Numbered from the stretch's first letter, positions 54,530 to 63,882 are shown. The stretch: 64,000 nucleotides of DNA from Pseudomonas denitrificans (nom. rej.) (GCF_008807415.1 NZ_CP043626.1:6114501-6178500), one strand, 5' to 3'. Numbers and translations: made by a program. Notes: generated from the sequence alone by a model not told the origin.

Positions 54530-55036
54530 ATGAAAAAGCTGCTCGTAGCTGCAATCCTTTCTTCCGCATCGGTGGGCGCATTTGCCTACGACGCACAAGT
54601 CAACTTCAACGGCGAAGTGCTGGACCAGACCTGCACCATCAACGGTAAGAGCGACGGTTCCGCAGTCGTGACCGTTACCCTGCCGAAGGTCAACAAGAGT
54701 GCCCTGGCTGGTGCGGAAAGCTGGGCTGGCAACACGCCATTCCAGTTCAAGCTGAGCGACTGCCCGGTTCAGGCCACCAAGGCCAAATGGGAACTGCGTG
54801 GCGAGGTTGATGCCGCGGGCACCCTGAAGAATACCGTTGCTGGCACCAACGCCACCGTGCGCCTGATTGACCCGTCCAACAACTACATCAACATCCAGAC
54901 CGATGCCGGCTACTCCTTCACCCCGGCCGCAGACGGCAGCGCCACTCTCAACTACATGGCCCAGTACTACTCCAAGGCCGGTTCGGCTACCGCCGGTGTC
55001 CTGCAAACTGTTGGCTACTGGACCCTGACCTACTGA
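54530..55036 (+). CDS. Fimbrial major subunit-like pilin (chaperone-usher type)
   Basis: The 168-residue precursor has a signal peptide (MKKLLVAAILSSASVGAFA), then YDAQVNFNGEVLDQTCTING with the first pilin cysteine, and a second Cys in LSDCPVQ. It ends with the alternating, aromatic GYWTLTY strand used for donor-strand exchange. These are features of FimA-like pilins. It lies ahead of the chaperone and usher genes and is paralogous to the pilin at 60169. A hairpin right after the gene may stabilise its message, fitting a major subunit. Confidence 0.9.
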   Translation: MKKLLVAAILSSASVGAFAYDAQVNFNGEVLDQTCTINGKSDGSAVVTVTLPKVNKSALAGAESWAGNTPFQFKLSDCPVQATKAKWELRGEVDAAGTLKNTVAGTNATVRLIDPSNNYINIQTDAGYSFTPAADGSATLNYMAQYYSKAGSATAGVLQTVGYWTLTY

Positions 55037-55042
55037 TCAGGC

Positions 55043-55063
55043 CTGCCGCCCTATCGGCGGTAG
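55043..55063 (+). other. Intercistronic hairpin after the first pilin gene
   Basis: CTGCCGCC (55043-55050) pairs with GGCGGTAG (55056-55063) around a five-base loop. Without a T run it is probably a 3' stabiliser of the pilin message or a weak terminator, as often found after major pilin genes. Confidence 0.5.
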
Positions 55064-55137
55064 TGGCTAGTCGCAACATCCGGAGGGGGAGGGTAACCCC
55101 CTTCCCTTTCCCTTCGGTTTTCAAAGGTGTTGAAGTA

Positions 55138-55887
55138 ATGGCAAGTCTGACTTCCAAATCCCTGTGGTTCGCCGTCTGCCTTGGGATGGGCATGCTCTGC
55201 TCCAGCCTGGCGAATGCGGGCATCGTCATCCAGGGCTCGCGCGTCGTCTACCCGGCAAAAGAACGCGAAGTAACGGTCAAGATGAACAATATGTCCGACC
55301 AACCTTCGCTGGTTCAGGCCTGGGTGGACAAGGGCAACGATAAGCTGACGGCCGACAAGGCCGACGGCCCCTTCCTGATTACTCCTCCTATCGCCCGTGT
55401 CGAAGCCAAGAAAGGCCAGGCGCTGCGCCTGATTTATACCGGCGATGATGCTGCCTCGAAGAAGCAGGAGACCGTTTTCTGGTTGAACGTCCTTGATGTT
55501 CCACCCATGCCCAAGGATCAGGATTCCAACTTCCTGCAGGTGGCCGTACGGTCGCGGCTGAAGATCTTCTATCGTCCGGAGGGCCTTGTCGGTACTCCTA
55601 TCGAAACAGCGAAGAACCTCCATTGGACGCTGGTGCAATCAGGGGCTGGCTACGCGCTTCGGGTCAAGAACGACGGTGCGTTCCACGTCTCGTTGGTAAC
55701 CGTTGATCTGGCAGGCGGCCCCAAGTCGTTCACGGTCAAGCCCGAAGACCTCCCGCTGGTGACGCCCAACAGTAGTGTGGACATTCCGCTGCGAGGGGTC
55801 ACGTCGCTACAGGGTGCCGGTGCCAAGGTGGTTTACCAGTGGGTCAGTGACTATGGCTCGCTGAATAAACAGGAAGCCGCACTCTAG
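55138..55887 (+). CDS. Periplasmic pilus assembly chaperone
   Basis: The 249-residue precursor has a signal peptide (SLWFAVCLGMGMLCSSLANA) and the PapD/FimC two-domain Ig fold. It shows GSRVVYPAKEREVTVKMNN with the subunit-binding Arg on strand A1, TPPIARVEAKKGQALRLIYTG with conserved acidic and basic residues, and VFWLNVLDVPPMP. Such chaperones donate a strand to pilins and deliver them to the usher. The start is ATG 55138; in-frame codons up to 55063 precede the signal peptide and are unlikely to be used. Confidence 0.93.
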   Translation: MASLTSKSLWFAVCLGMGMLCSSLANAGIVIQGSRVVYPAKEREVTVKMNNMSDQPSLVQAWVDKGNDKLTADKADGPFLITPPIARVEAKKGQALRLIYTGDDAASKKQETVFWLNVLDVPPMPKDQDSNFLQVAVRSRLKIFYRPEGLVGTPIETAKNLHWTLVQSGAGYALRVKNDGAFHVSLVTVDLAGGPKSFTVKPEDLPLVTPNSSVDIPLRGVTSLQGAGAKVVYQWVSDYGSLNKQEAAL

Positions 55888-55996
55888 TTACGAGTGTCAA
55901 CTGGCGGCACCGTATCCGCGGTCGGGCTGCCACTGCGCCTATTTCATTCCTGCATGTCCTTCCCGGGGCAGGGGTGACGTCGTCCGCGGTAAATGG

Positions 55997-58695
55997 ATGA
56001 ATACAGAGAAGATCATGGACACAATGCAAGGCAGGCTCCCTTCACATCATCGGCGTTCGCGACTGGCGATCGCGGTGGCGTCTTCCGTGACTCCGTCGGT
56101 CTCCATGGCCTGTGGTCTGCTGCTCGCCACGGTCCTCATGTCGGGTAGCGCATCGCTCCAGGCGGAGGAGCAAGCGGCTCCTGAAACCTCGGCAGCCAAG
56201 GGGGCCTCGCCGAGCTTTGCTGCGTTCAACCCGAGCTTCTTTGACAATGACGGCGCGGCACCGGGGGTCGATGTGTCCCGTTTCGAGAACGGCACGCCGG
56301 TGACGCCGGGGGAATACCGGCTGGATGTTTACGTCAATGACAGCTGGGTAGGTCGCATGCCGGTTCGAGCCGTGGCGGACAGTTCCGTCAGGAATGCGGC
56401 ATCGCACTATTGCCTCAAGGCTCCGCAGTTCCGTGAGCTAGGCGTGGATATCGAGAAGTTGCCGCCCGAGAACCAGAAGCTGATCGTAGGCGACTGCGTT
56501 GATTTCGGCGCCGCCGTGCCCGACGGCAAGATCGATGTCGACCTGTCCGAACTGACTGCGCATGTATCGATCCCGCAGCTCTATGTCGGCCGCCCCCTGC
56601 GTGGTTACGTTGACCCGTCGCAATGGGATCGCGGCGTCACAGCTGGCTTCCTGAACTACAACACCAACCTGTACAAGACGGACAGTCACGGCAGCGACTC
56701 CACTCAGGGGTTCGCAGGCATCAACGCAGGCGTCAACCTGGCGGATTGGCGTGTCCGCTACAACGGGAGCTACAACCGCTCCAAGTCCGACGGTAGCCCG
56801 ACCCAGAGTAATTACCGGTCACTCAGTACCTACGCACAGCGGGACGTCACGGCGTTGAAGTCACAGCTCACTGTTGGCGAATACTATTCCCCCAGCGACC
56901 TGTTCGACTCCGTGCCCTATACCGGCGTGCAACTGGCCAGTGATGATCGGATGCTGCCTGACTCCCAGCGTGGCTTCGCCCCGAGTATCCGAGGGATCGC
57001 CGAAAGCAACGCTCGAGTGCAGGTCAAGCAGGGCAACAACGTTATCTACGAAACGAGCGTCGCTCCCGGACCGTTCGAGATCAACGACCTGTACAACACC
57101 GGTTATGCGGGTGACCTGACGGTGGAAGTCACTGAGGCCGACGGCCGTGTGAAGTCCTTCCTGGTTCCCTACGCCTCCATCACCCAGTTGGTACGTCCTG
57201 GTGTGACGCGCTACAGCGCGACGGCTGGCAAATACCGTGACGACACGCTCGACCGCGAGCCGAACTTCGCCCAGGGTACCTACCAGTATGGCGTGAGTAA
57301 CCTGATGACTGTCTATGGTGGCGGCATCCTGGCGAACACCTATCAGTCCGGGCAGGGCGGCCTGGCGTTCAGTACGCCGATGGGGGCGCTGGCGGGGGAT
57401 GTGACAGTGTCCCGCGCTACCGATCTGCCCATGGATCGATACGGCATCAAGCGCGACATGAATGGCCAGAGCTATCGGCTGACCTATAGCAAGCTGCTCG
57501 AAGCGACCGCTACCAACATGACCATCGCGGCTTACCGCTTCAACAGCGAGAACTACCTGAGCCTGCAGGATTACGCCCAGGTTTGGGGACGTCTTGATCC
57601 GCAGTATCAGTTCGACCGGCAACGCAACCGCTTCCAGCTCACGCTCAACCAGCCGGTGGGAGAACAGAGCTCCTTCTATATCAACGGGTCGAAGCAGGAT
57701 TACTGGAACCGCAGCGGTACTGACACCAGCTATCAGGCTGGCTACAGCACTGGCTTCAACTGGGGGTCTCTGGGGTAAGCGCCTCGCGTACCAACAACCA
57801 GTATGGCGACTACCAGAACACCTACATGGTCAACGTCAACGTGCCGATTGGCGCCGAAAGCGGCCGGCCGCTGACCCTCACCACCAACGTGTCCGCCACT
57901 GACGACAAGAACAACAGCGTCCAGACCACCCTTAGCGGAACAGCGGGGGAAGAGCGTGAGGTCAGCTACGCCGTGTTCGGCTCGGGCAACAAGGTGGACG
58001 GAGACCGCACCTACAACGGCGGCGCCAACGCTACTTACAACTCGCCCTATGCAACCTACAACGCCAACGCCAGTGCCGGCGACAGCTACAAACAGGCCGG
58101 CCTGGGTGTGCGCGGTTCCGTCGTGGCGCACCCAGGTGGCATCAACTTCAGCCAGAACCAGGGCGAGACCATCGCCGTCCTTGAAGCCAAAGGCGCCGAA
58201 GGGGCTTCGGTCAGTGCCAACGTCGGTGCCAAGGTGGCGAGCAATGGTTATGCCGTGGTCGGTGGCTTGACTCCGTATCGACAGAATGACCTGGATATCG
58301 ATCCGAAGGGTACCTCCAGTAACGTCGAACTCCAGGTTACTCAGCAGAGCGTCGCGCCGCGTTACGGCTCGGTGGTGATGCTCAAGTATCCCACCGTCAG
58401 CGGCGTGGCCGTGCTCATGTCCGTGCGCCGTGATGATGGTGAGCTGGTTCCGATGGGGGCCGACGTGCTTGATGCCAAGGGTAACAGTCTGTCCATGGTT
58501 GGTCAGGGCGGCAAGGTGTTCCTGCGAGGGCTTGAGCCCCGGGGCGAACTGTTGGTCAAGTGGGGCGAAGGCTCCGGACAGCGTTGCCAGCTCAGCTACC
58601 AGCTGCCTGCCGAAAAAGCGAGCGGTACGGCTTTCGTGAAAGCCGATGCCACTTGCCGGGCGGTGCTGGATAAGCCGCAGGTTGCGCAGCGGTAA
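55997..58695 (+). pseudogene. Fimbrial outer membrane usher, split by a one-base frameshift
   Basis: Ushers secrete and polymerise pilins through a 24-strand barrel. The N-terminal frame (ATG 55997; ATG 56015 is an alternative) has the signal region, the N-terminal domain (FNPSFFDNDG, a CLKAPQF...GDC cysteine pair) and most of the barrel and plug (APGPFEINDLYNTGYAGDL). It stops at 57776-57778 just after GFNWGSLG. The other frame carries on with VSASRTNNQYGDYQNTYMVN and the C-terminal domains to 58695. Adding one G in the G runs around 57762-57775 gives about 899 residues, a normal usher. It may be a sequencing error or a phase-variable site. Confidence 0.9.
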
Positions 58696-58860
58696 GGAAG
58701 GGAGCATCGAAAAAACAGGATCAATTACCTCGTAGAACTTGATTTCCGTTATCCAGCGCTGCTGGACCCGCGGAGTTGGTAGGTTGAAATACTCATCAAG
58801 GTTAGGCGTTACGGCTTTGCGATGTGCCCGTCCTTGGGGCGCAAGGCTGACGGAGTGGTT

Positions 58861-59985
58861 ATGAAGTCTGTTGTTCGTACATTGGTCAGATGGGCAGGGC
58901 TGAAGCTGCTTGTGGCAGAGCGTGCTGACAAGGCCGCTCACACGGCCGGTTCGCATCGTCTTGGGATGGGGGCGGTGCTAGCCATCCTGGTGGGACTATT
59001 GACAGTTGCGGATGGGGCCTGGGCTACCTGCTCCAATTTCATTATTGGCTCTGGCACCCTGAATGCGCCTAGTACGCTCACGGTGCCCCGCGATGCCACG
59101 GCAGGCACTGTTATTTACGATACTCAGTGGCAACTTAGCGGGGTCGGTCAGGCAACTTGCCAGGGGGGCGAAACTTGGACCATGGGAATACCTGGTGGTG
59201 CCGCCAGCACAAATCTTTATCGGGTCTACCAGACGGGTGTTCCAGGTATTGGTTTCAAGGTGGCATATAACAACAATGGCCCAAATTGGGACATTGACAC
59301 TACTCCGCCAAGCCACGTCCTGCAGTCGGGCATCAGGTATGAGTGTAATACGGGGGGGTGGCCCAGTGGTACGGGCTGTGGTTTGTGGAGTACCACCTAT
59401 AAGCCGGGCGGTTATTTCCGCATGCAGTACATCGCCCTTGGTACGCCCATTCAGAGCGGTACCTCTTCGCTTCCGAACCCTATCGCTCAGGTCTATTACG
59501 GCGGAGGGTTGGTCAACCAGGCTTACTTTCCCAACAGTACCTTCGTAGTCAATGTTCGCGGTTGTGAGGTGATGAACCAGAACATTGCGGTCCCGATGAA
59601 GAGCGTGCGGGTGGCTGACTTCGCGGGCGCAGGGAGCAAACAGGGGCCCACACCGTTCAACATTCCGGTTAAGTGTGATTCGGGCGTCTCGGTCTACTAC
59701 CAACTCGATGGCACTCGTCCTGCTGGAGTCACCGCGACGAACGTGCTCACCAATACCGCCACTGGTTCGGATGCCGCAACTGGAGTCGGGATTGCTCTCT
59801 ACAAGGGCGGCAGCTCCAGCAATACGGCTCAGACCCTGGCGCAGTCCGTATACGTCGGCAGATCAACCAGTGATGGCCAGGTCATGAATATTCCGGTCAC
59901 CGCTTGGTACTTCCAGAACTCCAGCACTCGCCCTGGCCCTGGGCATGTTCTCGGGTTGGCGACTGTGACGTTCAAGTACCAATAG
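58861..59985 (+). CDS. Two-domain fimbrial tip adhesin candidate
   Basis: The 374-residue precursor has a long N terminus with a hydrophobic signal segment (GAVLAILVGLLTVADGAWA). An N-terminal domain of about 200 residues with several Cys, Gly, Trp and Asn residues follows (CSNFIIGSGTLNAPSTLTVP onward). The C-terminal pilin domain has NVRGCEVMNQNIAVPM, IPVKCDSGVSVYYQLDG and a closing VTFKYQ strand. This layout is that of FimH-like tip adhesins: receptor-binding lectin domain plus pilin domain. The start is ATG 58861 with GGAG upstream. The ligand cannot be predicted. Confidence 0.82.
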   Translation: MKSVVRTLVRWAGLKLLVAERADKAAHTAGSHRLGMGAVLAILVGLLTVADGAWATCSNFIIGSGTLNAPSTLTVPRDATAGTVIYDTQWQLSGVGQATCQGGETWTMGIPGGAASTNLYRVYQTGVPGIGFKVAYNNNGPNWDIDTTPPSHVLQSGIRYECNTGGWPSGTGCGLWSTTYKPGGYFRMQYIALGTPIQSGTSSLPNPIAQVYYGGGLVNQAYFPNSTFVVNVRGCEVMNQNIAVPMKSVRVADFAGAGSKQGPTPFNIPVKCDSGVSVYYQLDGTRPAGVTATNVLTNTATGSDAATGVGIALYKGGSSSNTAQTLAQSVYVGRSTSDGQVMNIPVTAWYFQNSSTRPGPGHVLGLATVTFKYQ

Positions 59986-60168
59986 ACGGCCAACCTTTTC
60001 CGGGCTGTAGGAATGGGGTGACTGTAAATATCGCTCGATCCTGCTTACACAAGGTTGTGCCTGATAGTGGCATCCGGAGCCAGTCTTTATCGTTAGTGGC
60101 TGGCGCTTTCCGGCACACAAGGTCGGGGGTGCCCCGGCTTCGGCCTACAAACCTAAAAGGAATATCCA

Positions 60169-60669
60169 ATGAATAAAGTGTTGATTACCGGGTTGCTGTC
60201 GGCCTTGGCGGCCACACCCGCCTTCGCTTATGACGCCCAGGTTGAGATCAATGGCATGGTATTGACCGAGAGTTGCACCATCAACGGCTCGGGTACGGCA
60301 CCCGTGCCGATCAACGTGCCCATGAGCTCCATCAATAAGAACGCGCTGAACAAGGTGGGCGATTGGGCGTTGAATACACCGTTCAAGCTGTCGCTGACCA
60401 ACTGTCCCGATTCGGTAAAGATTGTCTGGGAGAAGATGGCTAACGTCGATGGCAGTACTGGAGCGCTGGTCAACACAGTTGCCGGCACCAATGCGCAGAT
60501 TCGAGTGCTCGACGACACCTTCACGCCCATCAACATGAATGCTGATGTGGGGCGCATCGTTACCGGAGGTTCGGCGGAGCTGACCTACTACGGCCAGTAC
60601 TACGCCAAGGTGGTGCCAGTCGTGCCGGGCGAGATCAAGACCTTCGGCTACATCACCCTGCAGTATTGA
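60169..60669 (+). CDS. Second fimbrial subunit, paralogue of the first pilin
   Basis: The 166-residue precursor has a signal peptide (MNKVLITGLLSALAATPAFA) and the same landmarks as the pilin at 54530: YDAQVEINGMVLTESCTING, LTNCPDSVK, NTVAGTNAQIRVLDD and a final GYITLQY strand. The two mature proteins are clearly paralogous. Its place after the adhesin suggests a minor or adaptor subunit, though a switchable major pilin is possible. The AAAGGA ribosome site is strong. Confidence 0.9.
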   Translation: MNKVLITGLLSALAATPAFAYDAQVEINGMVLTESCTINGSGTAPVPINVPMSSINKNALNKVGDWALNTPFKLSLTNCPDSVKIVWEKMANVDGSTGALVNTVAGTNAQIRVLDDTFTPINMNADVGRIVTGGSAELTYYGQYYAKVVPVVPGEIKTFGYITLQY

Positions 60670-60730
60670 TCCCTCTGCCTGCGCGGCTATTGCCGTGCAG
60701 GCGTTTGGGCTGGCATTGGCGCATTCCGCT

Positions 60731-61990
60731 TCAGGAGTTCCGCAGCCGAGCCAGCAACTCTTGCGTGGGATATCCGTCGGCCGGCAGTCCCACCGACGTC
60801 TGATAAGTTCGCACGGCTTGTCGTGTGTTGGCTCCAATGATGCCGTCTGCCGTTCCCGCCTGGTAACCCTTGGTGTTCAACCGCTCCTGCAATTCGATCC
60901 TTTCGCTGCGGCTCAGTTGCACCTCCTCCACCGGCCATTTCCCCGCCAGTTGGCCGCCGCCTTTGAAGCTATCGGCGAGCAGGCCGACGGCGAGGGCGTA
61001 GGAGGTTGAGTTGTTGTACTTGAGAATGGCGCGGAAGTTGTCCGTTACCAGGAACGCCGGGCCGCGATAGCCTGCCGGGAGTACCAGTGAGACGCTCGCC
61101 TGCGGATCGCCAGGCAGCGTGCCGCTGGCCGGCCGCACCCCCAGGCGCAGCCATTCGGCCATGGGCTTGCGGATGCTCATTTCAGCGAGGGCGTAGTCGA
61201 AGCCCTGCGGCAGACGGACCTCAAAGCCCCAGGTCTGGCCGCGCTGCCAGCCGGAAGTCTTCAGGTAGTTGGCGGTGGAGGCCAGCGCGTCGCCGGGCGA
61301 GTCCCAGATATCGCGCCGGCCATCGCCGTCGAAGTCCACGGCGTAGCGGTTGTAGGTCGTCGGGATGAACTGCGTCTGCCCCATGGCACCGGCCCAGGAA
61401 CCGATCATGTTGCTGGCGGGCACGTCGCCATGCTGGATGATCTGCAAGGCGGCGATCAGCTGGTCGCGGCCGAAATCCGGGCGACGGCCTTCGTAGGCGA
61501 GCGTGGCGAGGGAGCGAATAACGTTCTTGCTGCCCATCTGCCGGCCGAAATTGCTTTCCATGCCCCAGATCGCGACGACGGCTTCGCGGTCGACGCCGTA
61601 GGTGGTGTCGATGCGTTGCAGCGTCTCGGCGTTCTGCGACAGGCGGTCCTGGCCATTGCGGACCCGCGCTGGCGAGACGGCGCTTTCCAGATACTGCCAG
61701 ACCGGACGGGTGAATTCGGGTTGACTGCGATCTGCGGTCACTACCGAATCATCCGGCTCGATGCCATCGAAGGCTGTGTCGAATGTTTCTGCGCGAATGC
61801 CGGCAGCCAGCGCCTGGATGCGGAAGTCGTCGCGCCATTGGGCGAAGCTTTGCGTTGGTCGGGCATGCTCGGCAGCGGCGCCCTTTGGGGGCGGCTCCGT
61901 GCAGGACGTCAGCAGGCCGAAGCTGGCCAGGGACAGAGCGGCGACGAGCAGGCAGCGTTGGCCGACAACAGGTGAAACAGGCTTGCGCAT
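60731..61990 (-). CDS. Lytic murein transglycosylase (MltB family) with peptidoglycan-binding domain
   Basis: The 419-residue lipoprotein precursor has a signal with LLTSC (Cys30), a transglycosylase domain with AIWGMESNFGRQMGSKNVIRSL-type catalytic Glu region, SWAGAMGQTQFIPTTYNRYAVDFDGDG, and a C-terminal PG_binding_1 domain from about 350 (LQERLNTKGYQAGTADGIIGANTRQAVRTYQ-like). It is distinct from the mltB gene at 48597. The start is ATG 61990, with GAGGAGA before it. The homologous gene lies close to lipA in P. aeruginosa, so the fimbrial cluster sits between former near-neighbours. Confidence 0.93.
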   Translation of the reverse strand: MRKPVSPVVGQRCLLVAALSLASFGLLTSCTEPPPKGAAAEHARPTQSFAQWRDDFRIQALAAGIRAETFDTAFDGIEPDDSVVTADRSQPEFTRPVWQYLESAVSPARVRNGQDRLSQNAETLQRIDTTYGVDREAVVAIWGMESNFGRQMGSKNVIRSLATLAYEGRRPDFGRDQLIAALQIIQHGDVPASNMIGSWAGAMGQTQFIPTTYNRYAVDFDGDGRRDIWDSPGDALASTANYLKTSGWQRGQTWGFEVRLPQGFDYALAEMSIRKPMAEWLRLGVRPASGTLPGDPQASVSLVLPAGYRGPAFLVTDNFRAILKYNNSTSYALAVGLLADSFKGGGQLAGKWPVEEVQLSRSERIELQERLNTKGYQAGTADGIIGANTRQAVRTYQTSVGLPADGYPTQELLARLRNS

Positions 61991-62151
61991 TGCTCTCCTC
62001 GGGAACTGGCAGGGGAGGGGCCACCTTAGCATGGCCACTGTGACGCGTCTGCGTTGGGCAGAAGCGGCGGGTGTGCAGATTCGATGGCGCCGCCGCGGGA
62101 AAATTCCCCTGGCGACAAGGTAATCGTCGGGCGGCGCGCCGCCGCACTCTT

Positions 62152-62190
62152 GTAGGGCGGATAACCCGTTCCGGGTTATGCGCCCTACGG
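62152..62190. repeat. REP-like repeat, family 2 (short copy)
   Basis: GTAGGGCGGATAACCCGTTC followed by CGGGTTATGCGCCCTACGG. A further CTGCGCCCTACGG fragment follows at about 62209. Confidence 0.8.
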
Positions 62191-62255
62191 TCGGCCATCT
62201 GGCGTTGCTGCGCCCTACGGTCCGGTCGTCTGGTGCCGGCCCACGGTCTGCCCCG

Positions 62256-62555
62256 TTACTGCTTGGGTGTGGCGCCGGTTTCCTGATCGACCTTGGGCGC
62301 GCTCTGGTTCAGTTCCTTGAGCATGTCGTCATAGGCGGCGCAGTCGTCCGGGCGCTGTTCGCTGGAGCGAGACTTCTTCATTTCCGCGAGTTTTTCATTG
62401 AGCTTCTGTGCGCGTTGGGGATCGCTGCGGGTGACTTCGGTGACCTTGGCGGCGACTTGCTTGCCCTTGGCTTCGGCTTCCTGGTCGGAGCAGAACGCAT
62501 GGGCGGACAGGCTGAAGGGAAGGGCGAGGATGGCGAGGATCAGGGGCGCTTTCAT
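62256..62555 (-). CDS. Hypothetical small exported protein (99 aa)
   Basis: The precursor has a clear signal peptide (MKAPLILAILALPFSLSAHA) and a mature helical, charged part with two cysteines (FCSDQE and DDCAAYDD) and a KLNEKLAEMKK stretch. I do not recognise a named domain. Two cysteines and an exported location would allow one disulfide bond. It is probably a conserved Pseudomonas protein of the lineage, but no function is suggested by the neighbours. Confidence 0.75.
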   Translation of the reverse strand: MKAPLILAILALPFSLSAHAFCSDQEAEAKGKQVAAKVTEVTRSDPQRAQKLNEKLAEMKKSRSSEQRPDDCAAYDDMLKELNQSAPKVDQETGATPKQ

Positions 62556-62628
62556 GGTTTGGACCTCCAGGGCTTGGCTGTCCGGTTGAAAGCGAAAGGG
62601 CGGGGCTGGTTCAGGTTTTTTGAGGATT

Positions 62629-62781
62629 TCAGGCCGCCAGAAGCGAAGAAGCCTCCCAGTTTCGGGAGGCTTCGCGGCGGTAGCTGCCTTTGCCTTTGAG
62701 CGGCTGTTCCTGGCGGCTGCGGAACAGGGGCTGTGCGACCAGGGACTTGGCCTTGTTCGGCCGTTTGGATTTCTTCGCCAT
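62629..62781 (-). CDS. arfA: Alternative ribosome-rescue factor A with internal hairpin
   Basis: ArfA rescues ribosomes stalled on messages lacking a stop codon by recruiting release factor 2, as backup to tmRNA. The 50-codon ORF encodes AQPLFRSRQEQPLKGKGSYRR-type sequence (residues 17-36, of which LFRSR and KGKGSYRR are the diagnostic core) after a basic N terminus (MAKKSKRPNKAK). The last third of the gene holds a perfect 10-bp hairpin (62648-62657 with 62664-62673), and the full product ends in LLAA. In other bacteria such hairpins cut arfA messages so that active protein comes from a truncated, tmRNA-targeted message. Confidence 0.88.
   Translation of the reverse strand: MAKKSKRPNKAKSLVAQPLFRSRQEQPLKGKGSYRREASRNWEASSLLAA
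62648..62673 (-). promoter_or_regulatory. Hairpin inside arfA (self-truncation site)
   Basis: On the minus strand GAAGCCTCCC and GGGAGGCTTC pair perfectly around GAAACT, followed by TTCGCTTC. It may work as an intragenic terminator or an RNase III site, producing stop-less arfA message. Confidence 0.75.
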
Positions 62782-62957
62782 GTGACTTTCCTCGTTTAGG
62801 CCGGTGCCATTGCCGGCGGGCGCATCTTCTGCCTATCTGGGACGTTTGTCCATGCCATTTGTCACCGGCGAGCGGGCCAAGGCTGCCGTGTGCGATTCGG
62901 GGCTACTCTGGTCGACGGACCTTTCTGGCACCACGGACAAGAACGAGGGCAAGGGCG

Positions 62958-63308
62958 ATGAAGTTTCTGTGCATGATCTACTTTGACGAGCGCAATGCGG
63001 CGGAGCTGCCGGAGGCCGAGCTGCGCGGCATCGTCGACGACTGCATGACCTACAGCGAGCAACTGCGGCGCAGCGGTAATTACATCGCGGCCAATGCGCT
63101 GTTGCCGACGCCGACCGGGCGCACAGTGCGCGGCCAGGGTGACAAGCTTGCCGTTACCGACGGGCCTTTCGCCGAGACGCGGGAGCAGTTGGGCGGCTTC
63201 TACCTGATCGAGGCGCAGAGCATGGAGGAGGCCGAGCGCATCGCCGCGAAGATTCCACCGGGGCGGCTGGGCTGTGTGGAAGTACGCCAGGTACGGGAGT
63301 GGGAGTGA
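62958..63308 (+). CDS. YciI-like (DGPF domain) protein
   Basis: The 116-residue protein begins MKFLCMIYFDE and has the family's signature VTDGPFAETREQLGGFYLIE, with GRTVRGQGDKLAV just before. YCII/DGPF proteins have a ferredoxin-like fold with conserved His/Asp residues and often accompany extracytoplasmic sigma factors. No sigma-factor gene follows here within the window. Function is unknown. The start is ATG 62958 with AAGGGCG before it. Confidence 0.9.
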   Translation: MKFLCMIYFDERNAAELPEAELRGIVDDCMTYSEQLRRSGNYIAANALLPTPTGRTVRGQGDKLAVTDGPFAETREQLGGFYLIEAQSMEEAERIAAKIPPGRLGCVEVRQVREWE

Positions 63309-63326
63309 GGTATGGCGGGTGGCGTT

Positions 63327-63400
63327 GGGGCGAGTAACGCGCAGTGTTGTCCGCCGAAGGCAAGACGGCGGATAACCCGTTCAGGGTTATTCGCGCCGGG
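63327..63400. repeat. REP-like repeat, family 2
   Basis: GGCGAGTAACGCGCAGTG, GGCGGATAACCCG and TTCAGGGTTATTCGCGCC form nested palindromes like those at 23474-23550. Confidence 0.75.
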
Positions 63401-63421
63401 ACGCGCGGTGCCGAATGGCAA

Positions 63422-63474
63422 GAGCGCCCCATGGGCGCGATCGCGGGCATGGCCCGCTCCTACAGGGGGATGCA
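63422..63474. repeat. REP-like palindromic repeat, family 1
   Basis: GAGCGCCCCATGGGCGCGAT followed by CGCGGGCATGGCCCGCTCC; matches the copy at 24607-24654 almost base for base. Confidence 0.85.
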
Positions 63475-63674
63475 GCCATTCAGAATGGTGGTTGGCTATT
63501 TCCTGAGAGGTGAACCGGGCCACGCTATGCGGCGAAACGTCCGGGTTAGAGCTGTCAGACCAGCGAATTCTCCTACGTTCTTTTAGCCTTGAGGGCCTAC
63601 GTGCGTGCTCGCTAGATTTCACTTGCCACGGCCCAAAAAACCGCGGCCGGGTGTCGCAGCCCGTGTTGAGCTCG

Positions 63675-63827
63675 GTGCCACGTAAGGCCATAGCCCTAGT
63701 CATCGCGATCCTCGGCTCGCCATCACTAAGCGCATCTATGGCGGATCGTGCGGTGCAGGCTTACGCCTGGCCGGTTCTTGGCTCCCTGCTCCCGGTACTG
63801 CGACCTCCGCACGGTCCGCCTCCCTAA
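63675..63827 (+). CDS. Possible proline-rich leader ORF (up to 50 aa)
   Basis: A frame open from GTG 63675, with an internal ATG at 63738 (29-aa version), ends at TAA 63825-63827. The last residues read LRPPHGPPP, and the stop codon lies inside the 5' arm of the terminator at 63816-63859. Proline codons next to a terminator are the arrangement seen in attenuators such as mgtL. The GTG version has a signal-like stretch (KAIALVIAILG). No strong ribosome site is visible for either start, so translation is uncertain. Confidence 0.35.
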   Translation: MPRKAIALVIAILGSPSLSASMADRAVQAYAWPVLGSLLPVLRPPHGPPP

Positions 63828-63859
63828 TTCGCGTCGCAGCGAGTAGGGGGGCGGTTTTT
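63816..63859 (+). terminator. Terminator/attenuator near the right edge
   Basis: CCGCCTCCCTA (63816-63826) pairs with TAGGGGGGCGG (63844-63854), one G-T wobble, around a 17-base loop, then five T. It lies between the proline-rich ORF and the next ribosome sites. Confidence 0.75.
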
Positions 63860-63882
63860 CATCGAGCAGGGAGAATCGCAAG

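Noticed and set aside
63510..63674. Longer protein starting at 63510 that includes the proline-rich frame
   Set aside because: The N-terminal part has no ribosome site or domain, and its composition is that of random open sequence.
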